The notes: generated from the letters alone by a model not told the origin. DNA of 22,562 nucleotides from Podaxis mareebaensis (GCA_018524725.1 JAEUWP010000149.1:1-22562); one strand, 5' to 3'. Positions 1 through 9,583 are shown, counted from the first letter of the stretch. Made by a program: numbers and translations.

Positions 1-213
1 TACCAGGGTCAGAAAGTCAGTCAGGTATATGGGCCAGGAGAGATCTATTTTATATACTGCAGTGTTTCTTTCTTTTTGGAACAGAGCAAAAATAAGGAAA
101 ATGCAGAAGTAGATAGCCAGTTATAATTATATTGCTCAGCAGTATAAATCCATTTACAGACAATATCTTTCATTTGAGAGGAGATACAAATACAAGAGCA
201 CAACAATAGTAAT

Positions 214-2191
214 TCAAGGGAAAAAGAGCCTGAAGTTTTTGACCTCAATGTTTGAATCTAGAATAATCCACCGGCCTACCCAATATCCCCAGATCTTTCC
301 CACTGATGACTTGGGATCAGGGTGTGTAGTGGTATAAAGAAATGTGCCAACAGGAAAGTTATGAGTTAAAGTCTGCTGACAATTCTCATAATTGCAATAA
401 ACAGTCATAGGCTGTAGGCCTAATGAACAAGGAATAAGTCAAACACTTTGATGAAAAGTATCAAACACATACGGGGATGGGTGTTACGCAATGGGACAAT
501 AGGAGTATTTAGATGATGAGATGGACGGTCAGAGACCCAGGATGATACAGAACCACAGCTCTTACAAGCTGGAGGAACTGGAATACCCCCAGGGCTGTAA
601 ACTGGATTGACCCATGTGAGCTTGCAGAAGCCAGGGTCTCCCTTCTTCATCATCATAAGTCCATCAATTGAGGCTCCGAGATTAAAGCTAGCCAAAAGCA
701 GATTGGGAAAAATACTAGGATTTTGCTTGAGATAGATGTTCTCCACAAAATCAATCATGAAGTTGTGGATAACAGAAGGATGGAAATCTGCTCTGAGAAA
801 GGCCATAGTAAGCCAAAAAGTCCTAAGTAATATATAAGTAAGCTTAGACTTCTCACACAAACAGCAATACTTACTTTTTAGCAAAGTTATAGATTTGCTC
901 AAGAGGCTCTTCATGGATAAAGGGTCCACTACAGGTTGTGAAAAACAAGCTGGCCCTATCATCCTTCCGGATCACTCTCAAAAGAGCTGGAGGAAAAATG
1001 ACTTTGAAGAGCTGTATTTATAAGTTGGGTGATTATTTGGACATTTTAAATCACTTACATCCTCTGGGGTGGCACTTAGCTGATCAGGTTGAGGCTTAAT
1101 CCAGAAGTCTCCAGTGTCAGGAGTAGAATGGGTAGATATGAAGACTAAGAAACGTTTATATCTATTTAAAGTATCAGTATTAACCAAAATATACTAGTAA
1201 AAGGCTTACTTCTGGAGCTTTGGAATTAAGCCTGTAATGGTCTTCTTCAAGGCAGCTATTGTCCTGGGAGTGCTCATATCCAGCTGCACTGAGAACCGAC
1301 TGATCTGGCTTAGAGGAGTATTGGGGAAGTAACATTTGAGATGAAGATAAAGAAGATTAGAGAGACAGATCTCATCATCAAAACTTGCCAACTGAAAGAC
1401 CAGAATGCAAAGACTATCTGGACTTAGGTCTGGCATGCGACTTCGACCAATGAAGGGCCGGTCAAGTTGTATGACATAGTCATATTTTGAGAAAGGCTAA
1501 TATATTATGAAATGTTATCAGATCTGGGGTTAGAAGATTGAGTAACACACCATATAAGGACTATTCTTAGTATCTTCATTCTTATTCCAACATTCTGGAC
1601 AGGTGAATTCCCCAAGGTCTTCATTTTTGGGCACTTGTGACAGACATATGTCTGCACAAATACCTCTTCCACATTGGCAAAGAAACAAACCCCCCCCATT
1701 CAGGCATATTGAACACCACTAACCAATTTGCTTTAGGAGTTAGTCTAAGCTCTTGGTCATGGACTCACATGATTGCCAGTTTTGCTTGAGATTGAGCCAG
1801 GAAAACTATTGACTGGAACAACATCCATGGGACCCGAGGAGACAGTAGAGAGGGGATCAACATCCATGGCACCAGGAGAAGTGAAGGATGTATCATCATC
1901 CTCAGCAGAGTCAGATAGTTTGACCCTAGCAGCAGGACCTCCCAAGGTTTCAGTTACTGATGGTGTAAGTGAGGTAAGTCTACTAAGGTCACTGAGAGAA
2001 GACATTCTTGGAGGAGATGGGCTGAGTGAGGAGAGAGGACTTGGTGGAGTAATGGCTTTTGGAGGTGTCGGAGATGAATCAGGGTCTAATTCACCAGAGG
2101 AATCACCAGCCAAGGGAGTCTTTGGCCTCCGAATGGAACTAGCAACAACAATACGTCCTCGGGCAGCACGGGTAACTCTCTTAGCTGGCAT
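214..2191 (-). CDS. PHD-like zinc-finger protein with C-terminal His/Cys-containing domain, 7 exons
   Basis: Function is not recognised. Spliced model (minus strand): exons 2191-1769, 1718-1551, 1496-1210, 1161-1059, 1011-875, 822-473, 419-214. All phases agree, giving 557 aa and a TGA stop. The ATG is in a good context (ACCACCATGCC). Residues 1-141 are basic at the start (MPAKRVTRAARGR), then Ser/Pro-rich and disordered, as in nuclear proteins. Residues 142-185 form a Cys-rich finger: WCxxC at 143/146, GGG, CxC at 155/157, then Cys162, Cys166 and CPEC at 181/184. Downstream, a hydrophobic strand ends in His304 (LVFISTH) and another in Cys354 (FFTTCSG), as in caspase-like folds. CKSC (459-462) and CNYENC (498-503) may be a second metal site. 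It is divergent from the dioxygenase gene across repeat-rich DNA. The open frame across seven exons argues against decay. Exon structure is fairly sure; the fold is a guess. Confidence 0.72.
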
Positions 2192-2604
2192 GGTGGTGGT
2201 TGAAGATAGAGATATGATATATCATGTTTGATCATTGATAACATTAAATAAGCGCCCATGACATGTGTAATTTTAGATCCAAACAACATCATACCCACCA
2301 TAACAAAGTCAAATTGTTAACTAAAGCTACAATCTCTTGACCTGGAGCAGGGGCACCAACCTGCCCAAGGCCAAGAGACAAATACAATTACCTACAAGTC
2401 TATCTACATGTAAACATAATAACAACTATAAGCAGGTCAGGTTCTTGTCCTATAAGGATTGTCAGAAGGGATGATGGGTATAGGCAAGCAGAGGATACAT
2501 ACCTGGATGGGAAGCAAAGAACTCTGGTGGGGATGCAACCATATCAAAAGCAATTGTTCTGGACCAGGAGACAGGAGAGGGATTTAACAAAATAAAAAAG
2601 AAAA
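2192..2604. other. 5' flank of the zinc-finger gene, no gene seen
   Basis: Upstream sequence of the minus-strand gene. No supported coding exon or RNA gene is visible. A weak AT-rich TATA-like stretch (TTATTTAA on the minus strand near 2250) lies about 55-60 bp before the ATG. The right end merges into the duplicated block that carries the 34-bp repeats. Confidence 0.4.
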
Positions 2605-3175
2605 ACTCACCTTTGAGATTCAACAGATAATATGTGAACACAGTTGCGGGCAGTGGGGAAGACCCAAAGGCAGGGATGTGAGGGAAGCGGAGAGTACTGG
2701 GCAGTGGGGATGTGAGGGAAGCGGAGAGTACCGGGCAGTGGGGATGTGAGGGAAGCAGAGAGTACCGGGCAGTGGGGATGTGAGGGAAGCGGAGAGTACT
2801 GGGCAGTGGGGATGTGAGGGAAGCGGAGAGTACCAGGCAGTGGGGATGTGAGGGAAGTGGAGAGTACCGGGCAGCGGGGATGTGCCTGTGTTAAAGGCAA
2901 CTGTACCAGATTGGGGGACGGGGCAGGGAAGTTTAATACAGTAAAAAGGAAATATGCACCTTTGAGACCCAATGGCTAATATGTGATCACAGTTGTGGGT
3001 GGTGGGGAAGGCCCAAAGGCAGGAATGTGAGGGAAGCGGAGAGTACCGGGCAGCAGGGATGTGAGGGAAGTGGAGAGTACTGGGCAGCGGGGATGCGAGT
3101 GCATCAAAGGCAACTGTTCCAGGTTGGGGTATTTTAGTAGGGAAATAAAATAATGATAAAAAAAAATGCGTACCA
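2605..3175. repeat. Duplicated block carrying a GC-rich 34-bp minisatellite
   Basis: A 34-bp unit (core GGGAAGCGGAGAGTACC, then GGGCAGTGGGGATGTGA) starts at 2682, 2716, 2750, 2784, 2818 and 2852, all exactly 34 bp apart. Two more units lie at about 3030-3098. The flanks are duplicated too: the stretch beginning CACCTTTGAG at about 2609 recurs at about 2957, and an AAGGCAACTGT(A/T)CCAG stretch recurs at about 2895 and 3109. This is therefore a higher-order tandem duplication of a block containing the minisatellite. Long minus-strand reading frames here are repetitive PHIPTA-type translations of the unit, not a credible protein. Confidence 0.85.
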
Positions 3176-3189
3176 CAGACAAAATAGAA

Positions 3190-3640
3190 CCGAACACAAC
3201 CTAAGAGCCCTCCGCCAAAGAGGAGGCAATCCGGAATGCACTTGGGCACCCAGAAAGTTAGGCATGGGTGGTTGGGAAAGCGGCGAGAAGATTGGCCATA
3301 CGCGTAACCTGAGAACCCTCCGCCAAAGAGGAGGCAATCCAGACTGCACTTGGGCAGTCGGAAAGTCGGGCACGGACAGCTAGGAAGGTGGGGAAGGGAG
3401 ATTGGCCATACGCGTAACCTGAGAACCCTCCGCCGAAGAGGAGGCAATCCAGACTGCACTTGGGCAGTCGGAAAGTCAGGCACGGACGGCTAGGAAGGTG
3501 GGGAAGGGAGATTGGCCATAGAAGGCCAACCGCGGGAGCTTGGAAGCTCCTCGCACACTGCATACTACTCACGAACCCTCCGCCGAAGAGGAGGCAAACC
3601 ACGGTGCACTTCGGCACGTGGAAAGGTGAGCAGATACCCC
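3190..3640. repeat. Four copies of a ~109-bp hairpin-bearing repeat
   Basis: The motif CCCTCCGCC(A/G)AAGAGGAGGCAA recurs with its TCCGCC at 3211, 3319, 3429 and 3579 (spacings 108, 110 and 150). Copies 2 and 3 are nearly identical through CATACGCGTAACC. Each copy holds two potential hairpins: CCTC...GAGG, and a second such as GACTGC-acttgg-GCAGTC. Unlike its surroundings, this block is rich in CG dinucleotides. It may be a satellite or part of a transposable element; no protein is supported. Confidence 0.8.
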
Positions 3641-3845
3641 CTGCCCAATACTGCCTAATGAAACCAATACGGGCAGTCTTTTTCGAGCAGGGAGTAGCAG
3701 GAATACCTCGCTCATATGAGAGCGAGGGAGTCTCCCCCTGAGCAAGCCACGGACACATTCAGGATTCCATCAATGCCGCGCGCTGGCATCGACTTTGTCC
3801 CTACTGACGTGAACGCGACGAGGGGTGGGAGGGAGAACTGGGGGA

Positions 3846-4002
3846 GGGCAGTCAACCGCGGGAACAACATATTTGTTACCCCGGGAACTTCCGGCAAGGG
3901 CCTTGCCAAACAATGCCACATGTGGAAAGTGCCGATGTTGCCAGAAATTCTGGGGCTTTCGAGTTCGGAGCTTCCGCTCCAACATGTGGCATTGTTTGGT
4001 AA
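3846..4002. mobile_element. Short dispersed repeat (MITE-like), CG-intact copy with inverted repeat
   Basis: A perfect 18-bp inverted repeat, CCAAACAATGCCACATGT, lies at 3906-3923 with its complement at 3982-3999. The minus strand of 3846-3925 aligns with the plus strand of about 4680-4757, so this is a repeat family. The present copy keeps its CG sites. No coding capacity was seen. Whether it is a MITE, a SINE or an LTR fragment cannot be told from two copies. Confidence 0.6.
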
Positions 4003-4620
4003 GCTTGGATTCGAGATGTGATCACCTATAATATGCATAATATAAATGTGTGACTATGACGACCTTCTCTGATACATAAGCTCCTTTCTAAAGAAATCAT
4101 CCTATAGGTATATTACAAGGTGTGATGCATCCCTATCCGAGTGCTTCTCAATGCTCATAACCTCCGTTAGAGGTTCAGGGAAAGTGAGCATAGTCGAATC
4201 CAACAACCACTGGACTTCATAACCGAACTACAAGAAGTAGGGGCCCAAAAACAGAAAATAAAACGAAAATAAAAAAAATATAAAAAATATAAAAAGTCAG
4301 CAAACAGAACTTGTGGGTGAACTTTAGACAGCAGGGTGGAGGTCAAATATGGGTGTGTGATTCACTACCTTAGAATACATGACAAGCTTCTCTTTATATA
4401 TGAGTAAAACTACAAATCGGAACAGGGATCTCGAAGTGAAAGGGCATAGCTGAGGCGAAATGGAAGGTAATTAAGCTGAAACTGGCCGAGGAATGTGGTG
4501 AAACAATAAACCATGAGGATTAAAGGAAATATGAAGGTGAAATGAATGGTATATAATATCAAATGTAGATGGAGAAGGCGAGAGCGAAACAGAGAAGGCA
4601 TAGGCTGGAACATCAGCGGA
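4003..4620. other. Intergenic, no gene seen
   Basis: AT-leaning sequence with an A-rich low-complexity stretch (about 4245-4300, AAAATAAAAAAAATATAAAA type). Reading frames are short and carry no recognisable domain or convincing splice structure. Confidence 0.5.
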
Positions 4621-4629
4621 AAATGTTAC

Positions 4630-4860
4630 TCATTGCCCTGAGTGGAAATTCCTGGGATTGTCACAATTTCTGCTTTGAGATGTGTCATTGTTTACCAATG
4701 CCCTTACTGGAAATTCCTGGGATAATGAATGCATTGTTCCCACAGTTGACTTGGCAATGCCCTGAGTGGAAATTCCCGAGATTGTTGCAATTTCTGCTTC
4801 AATATGTGCCATTGTTAGGCAATGTCCTTAGTGGAAATTCCCAGGAGTGTCAGAACTAGT
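4630..4860. mobile_element. CG-decayed copies of the dispersed repeat
   Basis: The motif TGCCCTGAGTGGAAATTCC starts at 4634 and again at 4759 (period 125), with related TGGAAATTCC units between and after. It matches the minus strand of the 3846-3999 element with CG changed to TG or CA. For example, TTCCCGCGGTTGAC there is TTCCCACAGTTGAC here. It lies about 170 bp upstream of the dioxygenase start, so it may contribute to that promoter region. Confidence 0.6.
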
Positions 4861-4957
4861 CAGAACTCCAAGCCATTGTCATGCCTTCCATTATTCTCGG
4901 TATTGTTGAAACACCATATGCAGGAGCCAAAAATAGCTGCCCCTTTGTTAACTGAGA

Positions 4958-4964
4958 TATAAAG
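4958..4964 (+). promoter_or_regulatory. TATA-like box of the TET/JBP gene
   Basis: TATAAAG lies about 70 bp before the proposed ATG at 5034. Position and sequence fit a core promoter; no other evidence. Confidence 0.4.
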
Positions 4965-5033
4965 AATACTAGTAGAAAATCATACTGCCATAAGGCCATG
5001 ATATTGACTTCTACTACCCTCATTTCCACTGTC

Positions 5034-6397
5034 ATGGACAGATCAATCCTCCCAAAGAGCAGCAAAAAGAGAAAAAGAATCTATGAGGCTCAGGAAAGAG
5101 CTCACCAGCCAATTTTAGTATTATGTCAGAAGATCAGTGCTAGAATAAAGAAAATGGAGAATAGAATGTAAGTTGGTAAAAACCTAATTGGTGAGTATCA
5201 ATCTAAGGTTTGAATATAGCTCTCCCTTCCAGGAGATTAGTCCATTCCGACGTCAACCAAGATCAGCTGCAGAAGAAGAAGAGTGTCATCTGGTCCATAT
5301 ACTTACAGCAGCTCTTACAAATACTAGTATGTGGTCTTATTTTCTACCTCATATCCAAGCTTATTTTGGATTAAGTTAAACTGGATTTGGACCTCAGTGA
5401 AATAAATACCCATGACCAATTCATGCGGAGAACCCAAGAACTCAACTTAGGCCATTTTGATGAACCAATGACTATAACTGACAAATGTGGCCGTATTCTG
5501 GTGTGGTATCTACCTCAGGTTTTGACATCAAATCAGCAGGTATGCATGATACATTTGTTGATTATCAACAATATCTCTAATAGATAATTTATTAGGATAA
5601 GCTTTTAGTTGATACCAAGCCACTCATTCCTAAATTGGCAAAGTCTCTACAATCAGGAAAGAAACAAGGCTGGAGGAATAATCCTAAATCATTCATTGAT
5701 GATATCCCAGGCCAAGAGCTACTTCCTGGCATAGATACATTTTCAGTTGGTTGGTATCAGCAAGGTCATGCAGTGCGTTTTTATAATGTGATGCTATTAT
5801 TCTAACTGAGAAGACTTCTAGTATAGTTCAGATGCTAACACCAAGCTTCATACTTCAGCATCAATTGCTAGAGATGAAGATGGGGTAGTTATACCTTGGC
5901 TTCAGAACACTAGGCCTATTTGGGAGGTTTTAAACCTTATCCTTTCATTTACTCATCCTGGTTTATATGCTGCTGCTCTAGAATCTCTAGAGAAGTTCCA
6001 GTTACTTCCAGAAACTAGTCAATATGCCCAAATATGGTCAACAGTCTTTCATGGGATGTCTGTTATCTCTAACCGTATTAGCCCAGAACACATTGATCAT
6101 AATGGTTCTTGGGCATGGTATGATCAGCTTCTGGCAGTTGGAAGTTATTCTGGTGCTCTTCTCAAGCTGAATGACCTTAAAGCAACCTTTGACTATAAAT
6201 CTGGAACAGTTATCCACTTTTGTGGTAACTTGTTAAAGCATGAGGTTGATCGATGGGATCATGGAGATAGAATTTGCTATGCTTCTTTTATTAAGAAGTC
6301 TATTTTTGATGGCCTTCACATTTCCCATCCTGGATGGTCTTATCTACCCTGGGTCAAGAAGGCTGTAATAGGTTCTGAACATAAACAAGATAAATAG
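5034..6397 (+). CDS. TET/JBP-family 2-oxoglutarate/Fe(II) dioxygenase, 5 exons
   Basis: Likely oxidises 5-methylcytosine (or another DNA base) in the nucleus, using 2-oxoglutarate, O2 and Fe(II). Spliced model: exons 5034-5167, 5220-5326, 5376-5539, 5596-5772, 5822-6397. All phases join, giving 385 aa ending at TAG. A basic NLS-like start (KSSKKRKR) precedes family blocks: RRTQELNLG and PMTITDKCGRILVWYLP (98-127), then VGWYQQGHA. The C-terminal double-stranded beta-helix carries VISNR, HID (His284, Asp286; metal), WYDQLLAVGSY, YKSGTVI, LLKHEV (His334; metal) and GDRICYASF (Arg344; 2OG). Thus every catalytic residue expected for the fungal TET/JBP family is present. One acceptor (AAG at 5373-5375) is weak but is required for frame. 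The gene lies 85 bp upstream of the next gene, same strand. Family assignment is from recall of conserved blocks; the substrate is inferred. Confidence 0.88.
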
Positions 6398-6482
6398 GCA
6401 TCAGTACAATTCCATTATCACCACTCTATCCCATCCTTTCAGAGTTGATTTCTACTACTCTTTTATTCCTATTGATTACATC

Positions 6483-8290
6483 ATGTCCTCAAGCCAAGAT
6501 GACATTCAAATCCGTTGGTCTATTTTTTCTATTTTTAGCCACTAATAACAATATCTGTAATAGAAATTAAGGCCTTACAAGACCAAGAAAAAAATTTGAT
6601 CAAAGAACTTGCACAACAGGAGACTATAATAGATCAAGCCCGAGTGTCCCGTCAAAGAGGTGAAACACTTCGTATGCATCTATGTTTTATATATTGTAGA
6701 CATTATCTTATCAATGATATATAGAGACTATCAAAGCTGCCAATGCACTTATTTCATCAAATAAAAAAGTACTTAAGGGTGTTCGTGCTCAGCTAAACAA
6801 GCTTAGCTTCAGAGTTGTACCCCTTATTGCTGGTCCCTCTGGTCATAGGTCTGATGAAGAAGCTACGAAGGAAACTCCACCTCCTATTATTACATCTACT
6901 TCAGCTTCCATATTCCCTTCAACTGCTACTCATGCCCTCACACCTAACCCATCTCCAATATCTCATGAGACTATGCCTCACATCCCTTCTGATGTTTCTA
7001 AACAAACTGTCCTCATGGTTTCTCCTCCTGTTTCCCATGACCCTCCTCATCCTATCCAAGGTGCTCTAGTACAGGAGCAGACAAATCTCTCTGCTTCCTT
7101 TGCAATTCCACCAGTAATCACCTCAGGTCCTTCATCATCAGCTCAAATCTTGGCTTCGACTACCTCTCATGCTTCTACTTCTATGGCAACTACTCCTGCA
7201 GAATCTCGGGCTCCTAGGCTTACTAAAAGAGGGAATTCCTTCTTTGATAGTGGTGATGACTCTGGAGAATCAAAACCTGACTTCAAAGGTCAAAAATATT
7301 TTGATATTAGTGATGAAGAAGACTTTGGGCTCAAGCTCATTGATGAAGATACCAAGGAAGCCTGTTAGTATTCTTTCTCTCTACTTAGTTATCATATAAC
7401 TCATAAGATATTTTAGTACTTCGCCCTAGCCAAAAGAAACGTAAAATCTCAGCTGATTCCTCAAGCTCAGAAAGTGGTATTCCTCTAGGTATGTAAATTA
7501 TATCTGGATACACAATTCTATCTCTAACACCTGCAAATAGCTAGAGCAACTAAGATAAAGCAGTCAGAAAAACAAAAAAAAGGGGAGAAGAGAAAACCTG
7601 CTTACAACTATTCCAATGGTATGTTCTATATTTTTATTATAGCCTCAACTGATGATGACTCTAGATGAAGGAATGGAGTTTTTAAAAGCATGGCTCAATG
7701 CTCCAGATGGTGACAAACCTGAAATTCCAGCCAATCTCAAGAGTCAAGTCAGGAAGCAGCCTGACTATCTGCCTGAAGCCTATAGTACAACCTATGGGCT
7801 CACTCTTGAGATGCTGACAAATGAAACTGGAAACTCTGTTTGTATCCATCATGACCTCAAGGACCGTGTCACTACTCATATTGATGGTGATGGCTCAGGA
7901 GGTGTACATATCCATGGAGTATCTGAGAAGAGGAGAATGAAGGGAAAGAAGTATCCAAATGGCCAAGTTGCAGGCCTTTTTTCATGTGGATGCCTGCCCA
8001 AAAATGCTGTGGGTGGAGCTCTACTTTGGAAGGTATGGAAAATCTCTTCCATCCTCAATGGGAGCTTGGTAGTGGAGGGATTTGGCTCCAGGCCCTTAGA
8101 TCCAAGAAATGTGCTTGCTATCATTCAGAATCTTCGTAGGTTGTGGGGCATTGAGTTAGAGGACATGTTCTCAGGATCACTTTTACTGAGCAGGGATGAA
8201 GTGGAGAAAGAGATGATGGTGAAAATGCTGACTCGCATGGGATCTGCTTACTATGAGACATATGGCTTGAGGGTTACCATTGAAACTTAG
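6483..8290 (+). CDS. Nuclear-type protein with coiled coil, Ser/Pro linker and unrecognised C-terminal domain, 6 exons
   Basis: Function is not recognised. Spliced model: exons 6483-6513, 6564-6671, 6725-7363, 7417-7488, 7541-7618, 7665-8290. All phases join, giving 517 aa with a TAG stop. The N-terminus (about 10-70) is Gln/Lys/Glu-rich and probably a short coiled coil (ALQDQEKNLIKELAQQ). Residues 75-230 are Ser/Thr/Pro-rich and disordered, then comes an acidic patch (FDISDEEDFG). Basic clusters follow, KKRK (266-269) and KKGEKRK in exon 5, typical of nuclear import. The C-terminal 200 residues are compact, with GDGSGGVHIHG, a CGC motif and a W/L-rich segment; this looks like a conserved globular domain that I cannot name. 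The last intron uses CTCTAG at 7664, because the earlier TATAG would hit a stop. The start rests on an intron with a good branch site (CTAATAAC) but a weaker donor (GTTGGT). It follows the dioxygenase by 85 bp. Confidence 0.7.
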
Positions 8291-8420
8291 TTCCTAGCTA
8301 GTTTATGTTTGATTGCTAGATTCAAAATAACTGTTGTTGTTCTGGTGTATAAGAGTGAGAATAGTATACTGCATGTGGTAGATACCTTCTGAATAAAGGA
8401 CTTGAGACAGCAGAATTCTA

Positions 8421-9000
8421 AGGTCCTAGGTACAGTAGAATTCTACTGCCATTAAGGTCCTAGGTGCAGTAGAATTCTACTGCCATTAAGGTCCTAGGTG
8501 CAGTAGAATTCTACTGCCAGTAAGGTCCTAGGTGCAGTTGAATTCTACTGCCAGTAAGGTCCTAGGTGCAGTAGAATTCTACTGCCACTAAGGTCCTAGG
8601 TGCAGTAGAATTCTACTGCCACTGAGGTCCTAGGTGCAGTAGAATTCTACTGCCACTAAGGTCCTAGGTGCAGTAGAATTCTACTGCCACTAAGGTCCTA
8701 GATGCAGTAGAATTCTACTGCCACTGAGGTCCTAGGTGCAGTAGAATTCTACTGCCACTAAGGTCCTGGTTGCAGTAGAATTCTACTGCCACTAAGGTCC
8801 TGGGTGCAGTAGAATTCTACTGCCAGTAAGGTCCTGGGTGCAGTAGAATTCTACTGCCATTAAGGTCCTGGGTGCAGTAGAATTCTACTGCCATTAAGAT
8901 CCTGGGAACAGTAGAATTCTACTGCCATTAAGGTCCTGGGAACAGTAGAATTCTACTCCTATCATGGTCCTAAGCCTGGTAGGATTCTACTACTATTATA
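8421..9000. repeat. 34-bp minisatellite, ~17 copies, each with an 18-bp palindrome
   Basis: The consensus begins AGGTCCTAGGTGCAGTAG. Units start at 8421, 8455, 8489 and on every 34 bp to about 8965, with a degenerate unit near 8999. Almost every unit contains GCAGTAGAATTCTACTGC, a perfect 18-bp palindrome centred on GAATTC. Units at the right edge diverge (GGGAACAGTAG, then AAGCCTGGTAGG), as expected at an array border. There is no CG in the array. It begins 130 bp after the stop of the upstream gene. Confidence 0.95.
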
Positions 9001-9206
9001 GTTCTAAATGTTATAAAATTGAGCTTCTTATTATGACACTAATACAACTGAAACAATAGTATCTAGAATGTTGTTCAATTTTTGGTCAATAGGCTGTATG
9101 CCTAATATACAGCCAGTTGTATGCCCTACATACAGCTGGTTGTATGTCCCATAAACCATATACATCAGTCCCCTGCCCCAATCCCTCATCCCTGTAGTAA
9201 TTTCTT
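9001..9206. other. CG-free spacer with a short imperfect palindrome
   Basis: Contains GGCTGTATGCC...ATATACAGCC (about 9091-9113), an imperfect inverted repeat, and several GTATG(C/T)CC repeats. No gene was seen. The first CG dinucleotide after the array is at 9207, which marks the border with CG-normal DNA. Confidence 0.5.
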
Positions 9207-9583
9207 CGAATGGTGTATATTCCGTATTCGCTCCGAAACCGCCCTGCACCAACGCATCGAACGAGGACTTCAACAGCGAATCGGGCTAAATTCGGAAGCT
9301 GTGTGTGCGATGGCGCAGCCTCAATATCATCAGACAGGCACTTGCTTCGAGCCGTTCATTTATAGCCACGTCGATATGCTTGGATCATTGCCACAATCAC
9401 AGGAATATAAACACGATCGCAATGACTTATTAGCTTTGTCGTCTTCTCTCGTTTTTCGCTGTATCCTCGCGCTAGGGGCTGTACTTTTCAAGCGATTGGC
9501 GCAGGATCATTGACGAATCCAAAGGGCTGTTTTTGGCGTGGCATTCCTTGTTCTTCGAACGTTACTACATCGTTTTCGTGGCT

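Noticed and set aside
1773..2231. Plus-strand 152-codon frame
   Set aside because: It lies antisense to exon 1 of the zinc-finger gene; the minus frame has a good ATG context, NLS-like start and a phased splice chain, the plus frame has none.
2607..3758. Long minus-strand reading frames (up to 287 codons) with PHIPTA/LPSHP repeats
   Set aside because: They are translations of the 34-bp and ~109-bp repeats in several overlapping frames, with no splice logic or domain; period 34 also shifts frame every unit.
1..8300. KDZ transposase gene, often found near fungal TET/JBP genes
   Set aside because: No reading frame or splice chain resembles a large transposase; the window may simply not reach it.
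8421..9000. CRISPR array
   Set aside because: Units are contiguous 34-bp repeats without unique spacers, and this is a eukaryotic genome.
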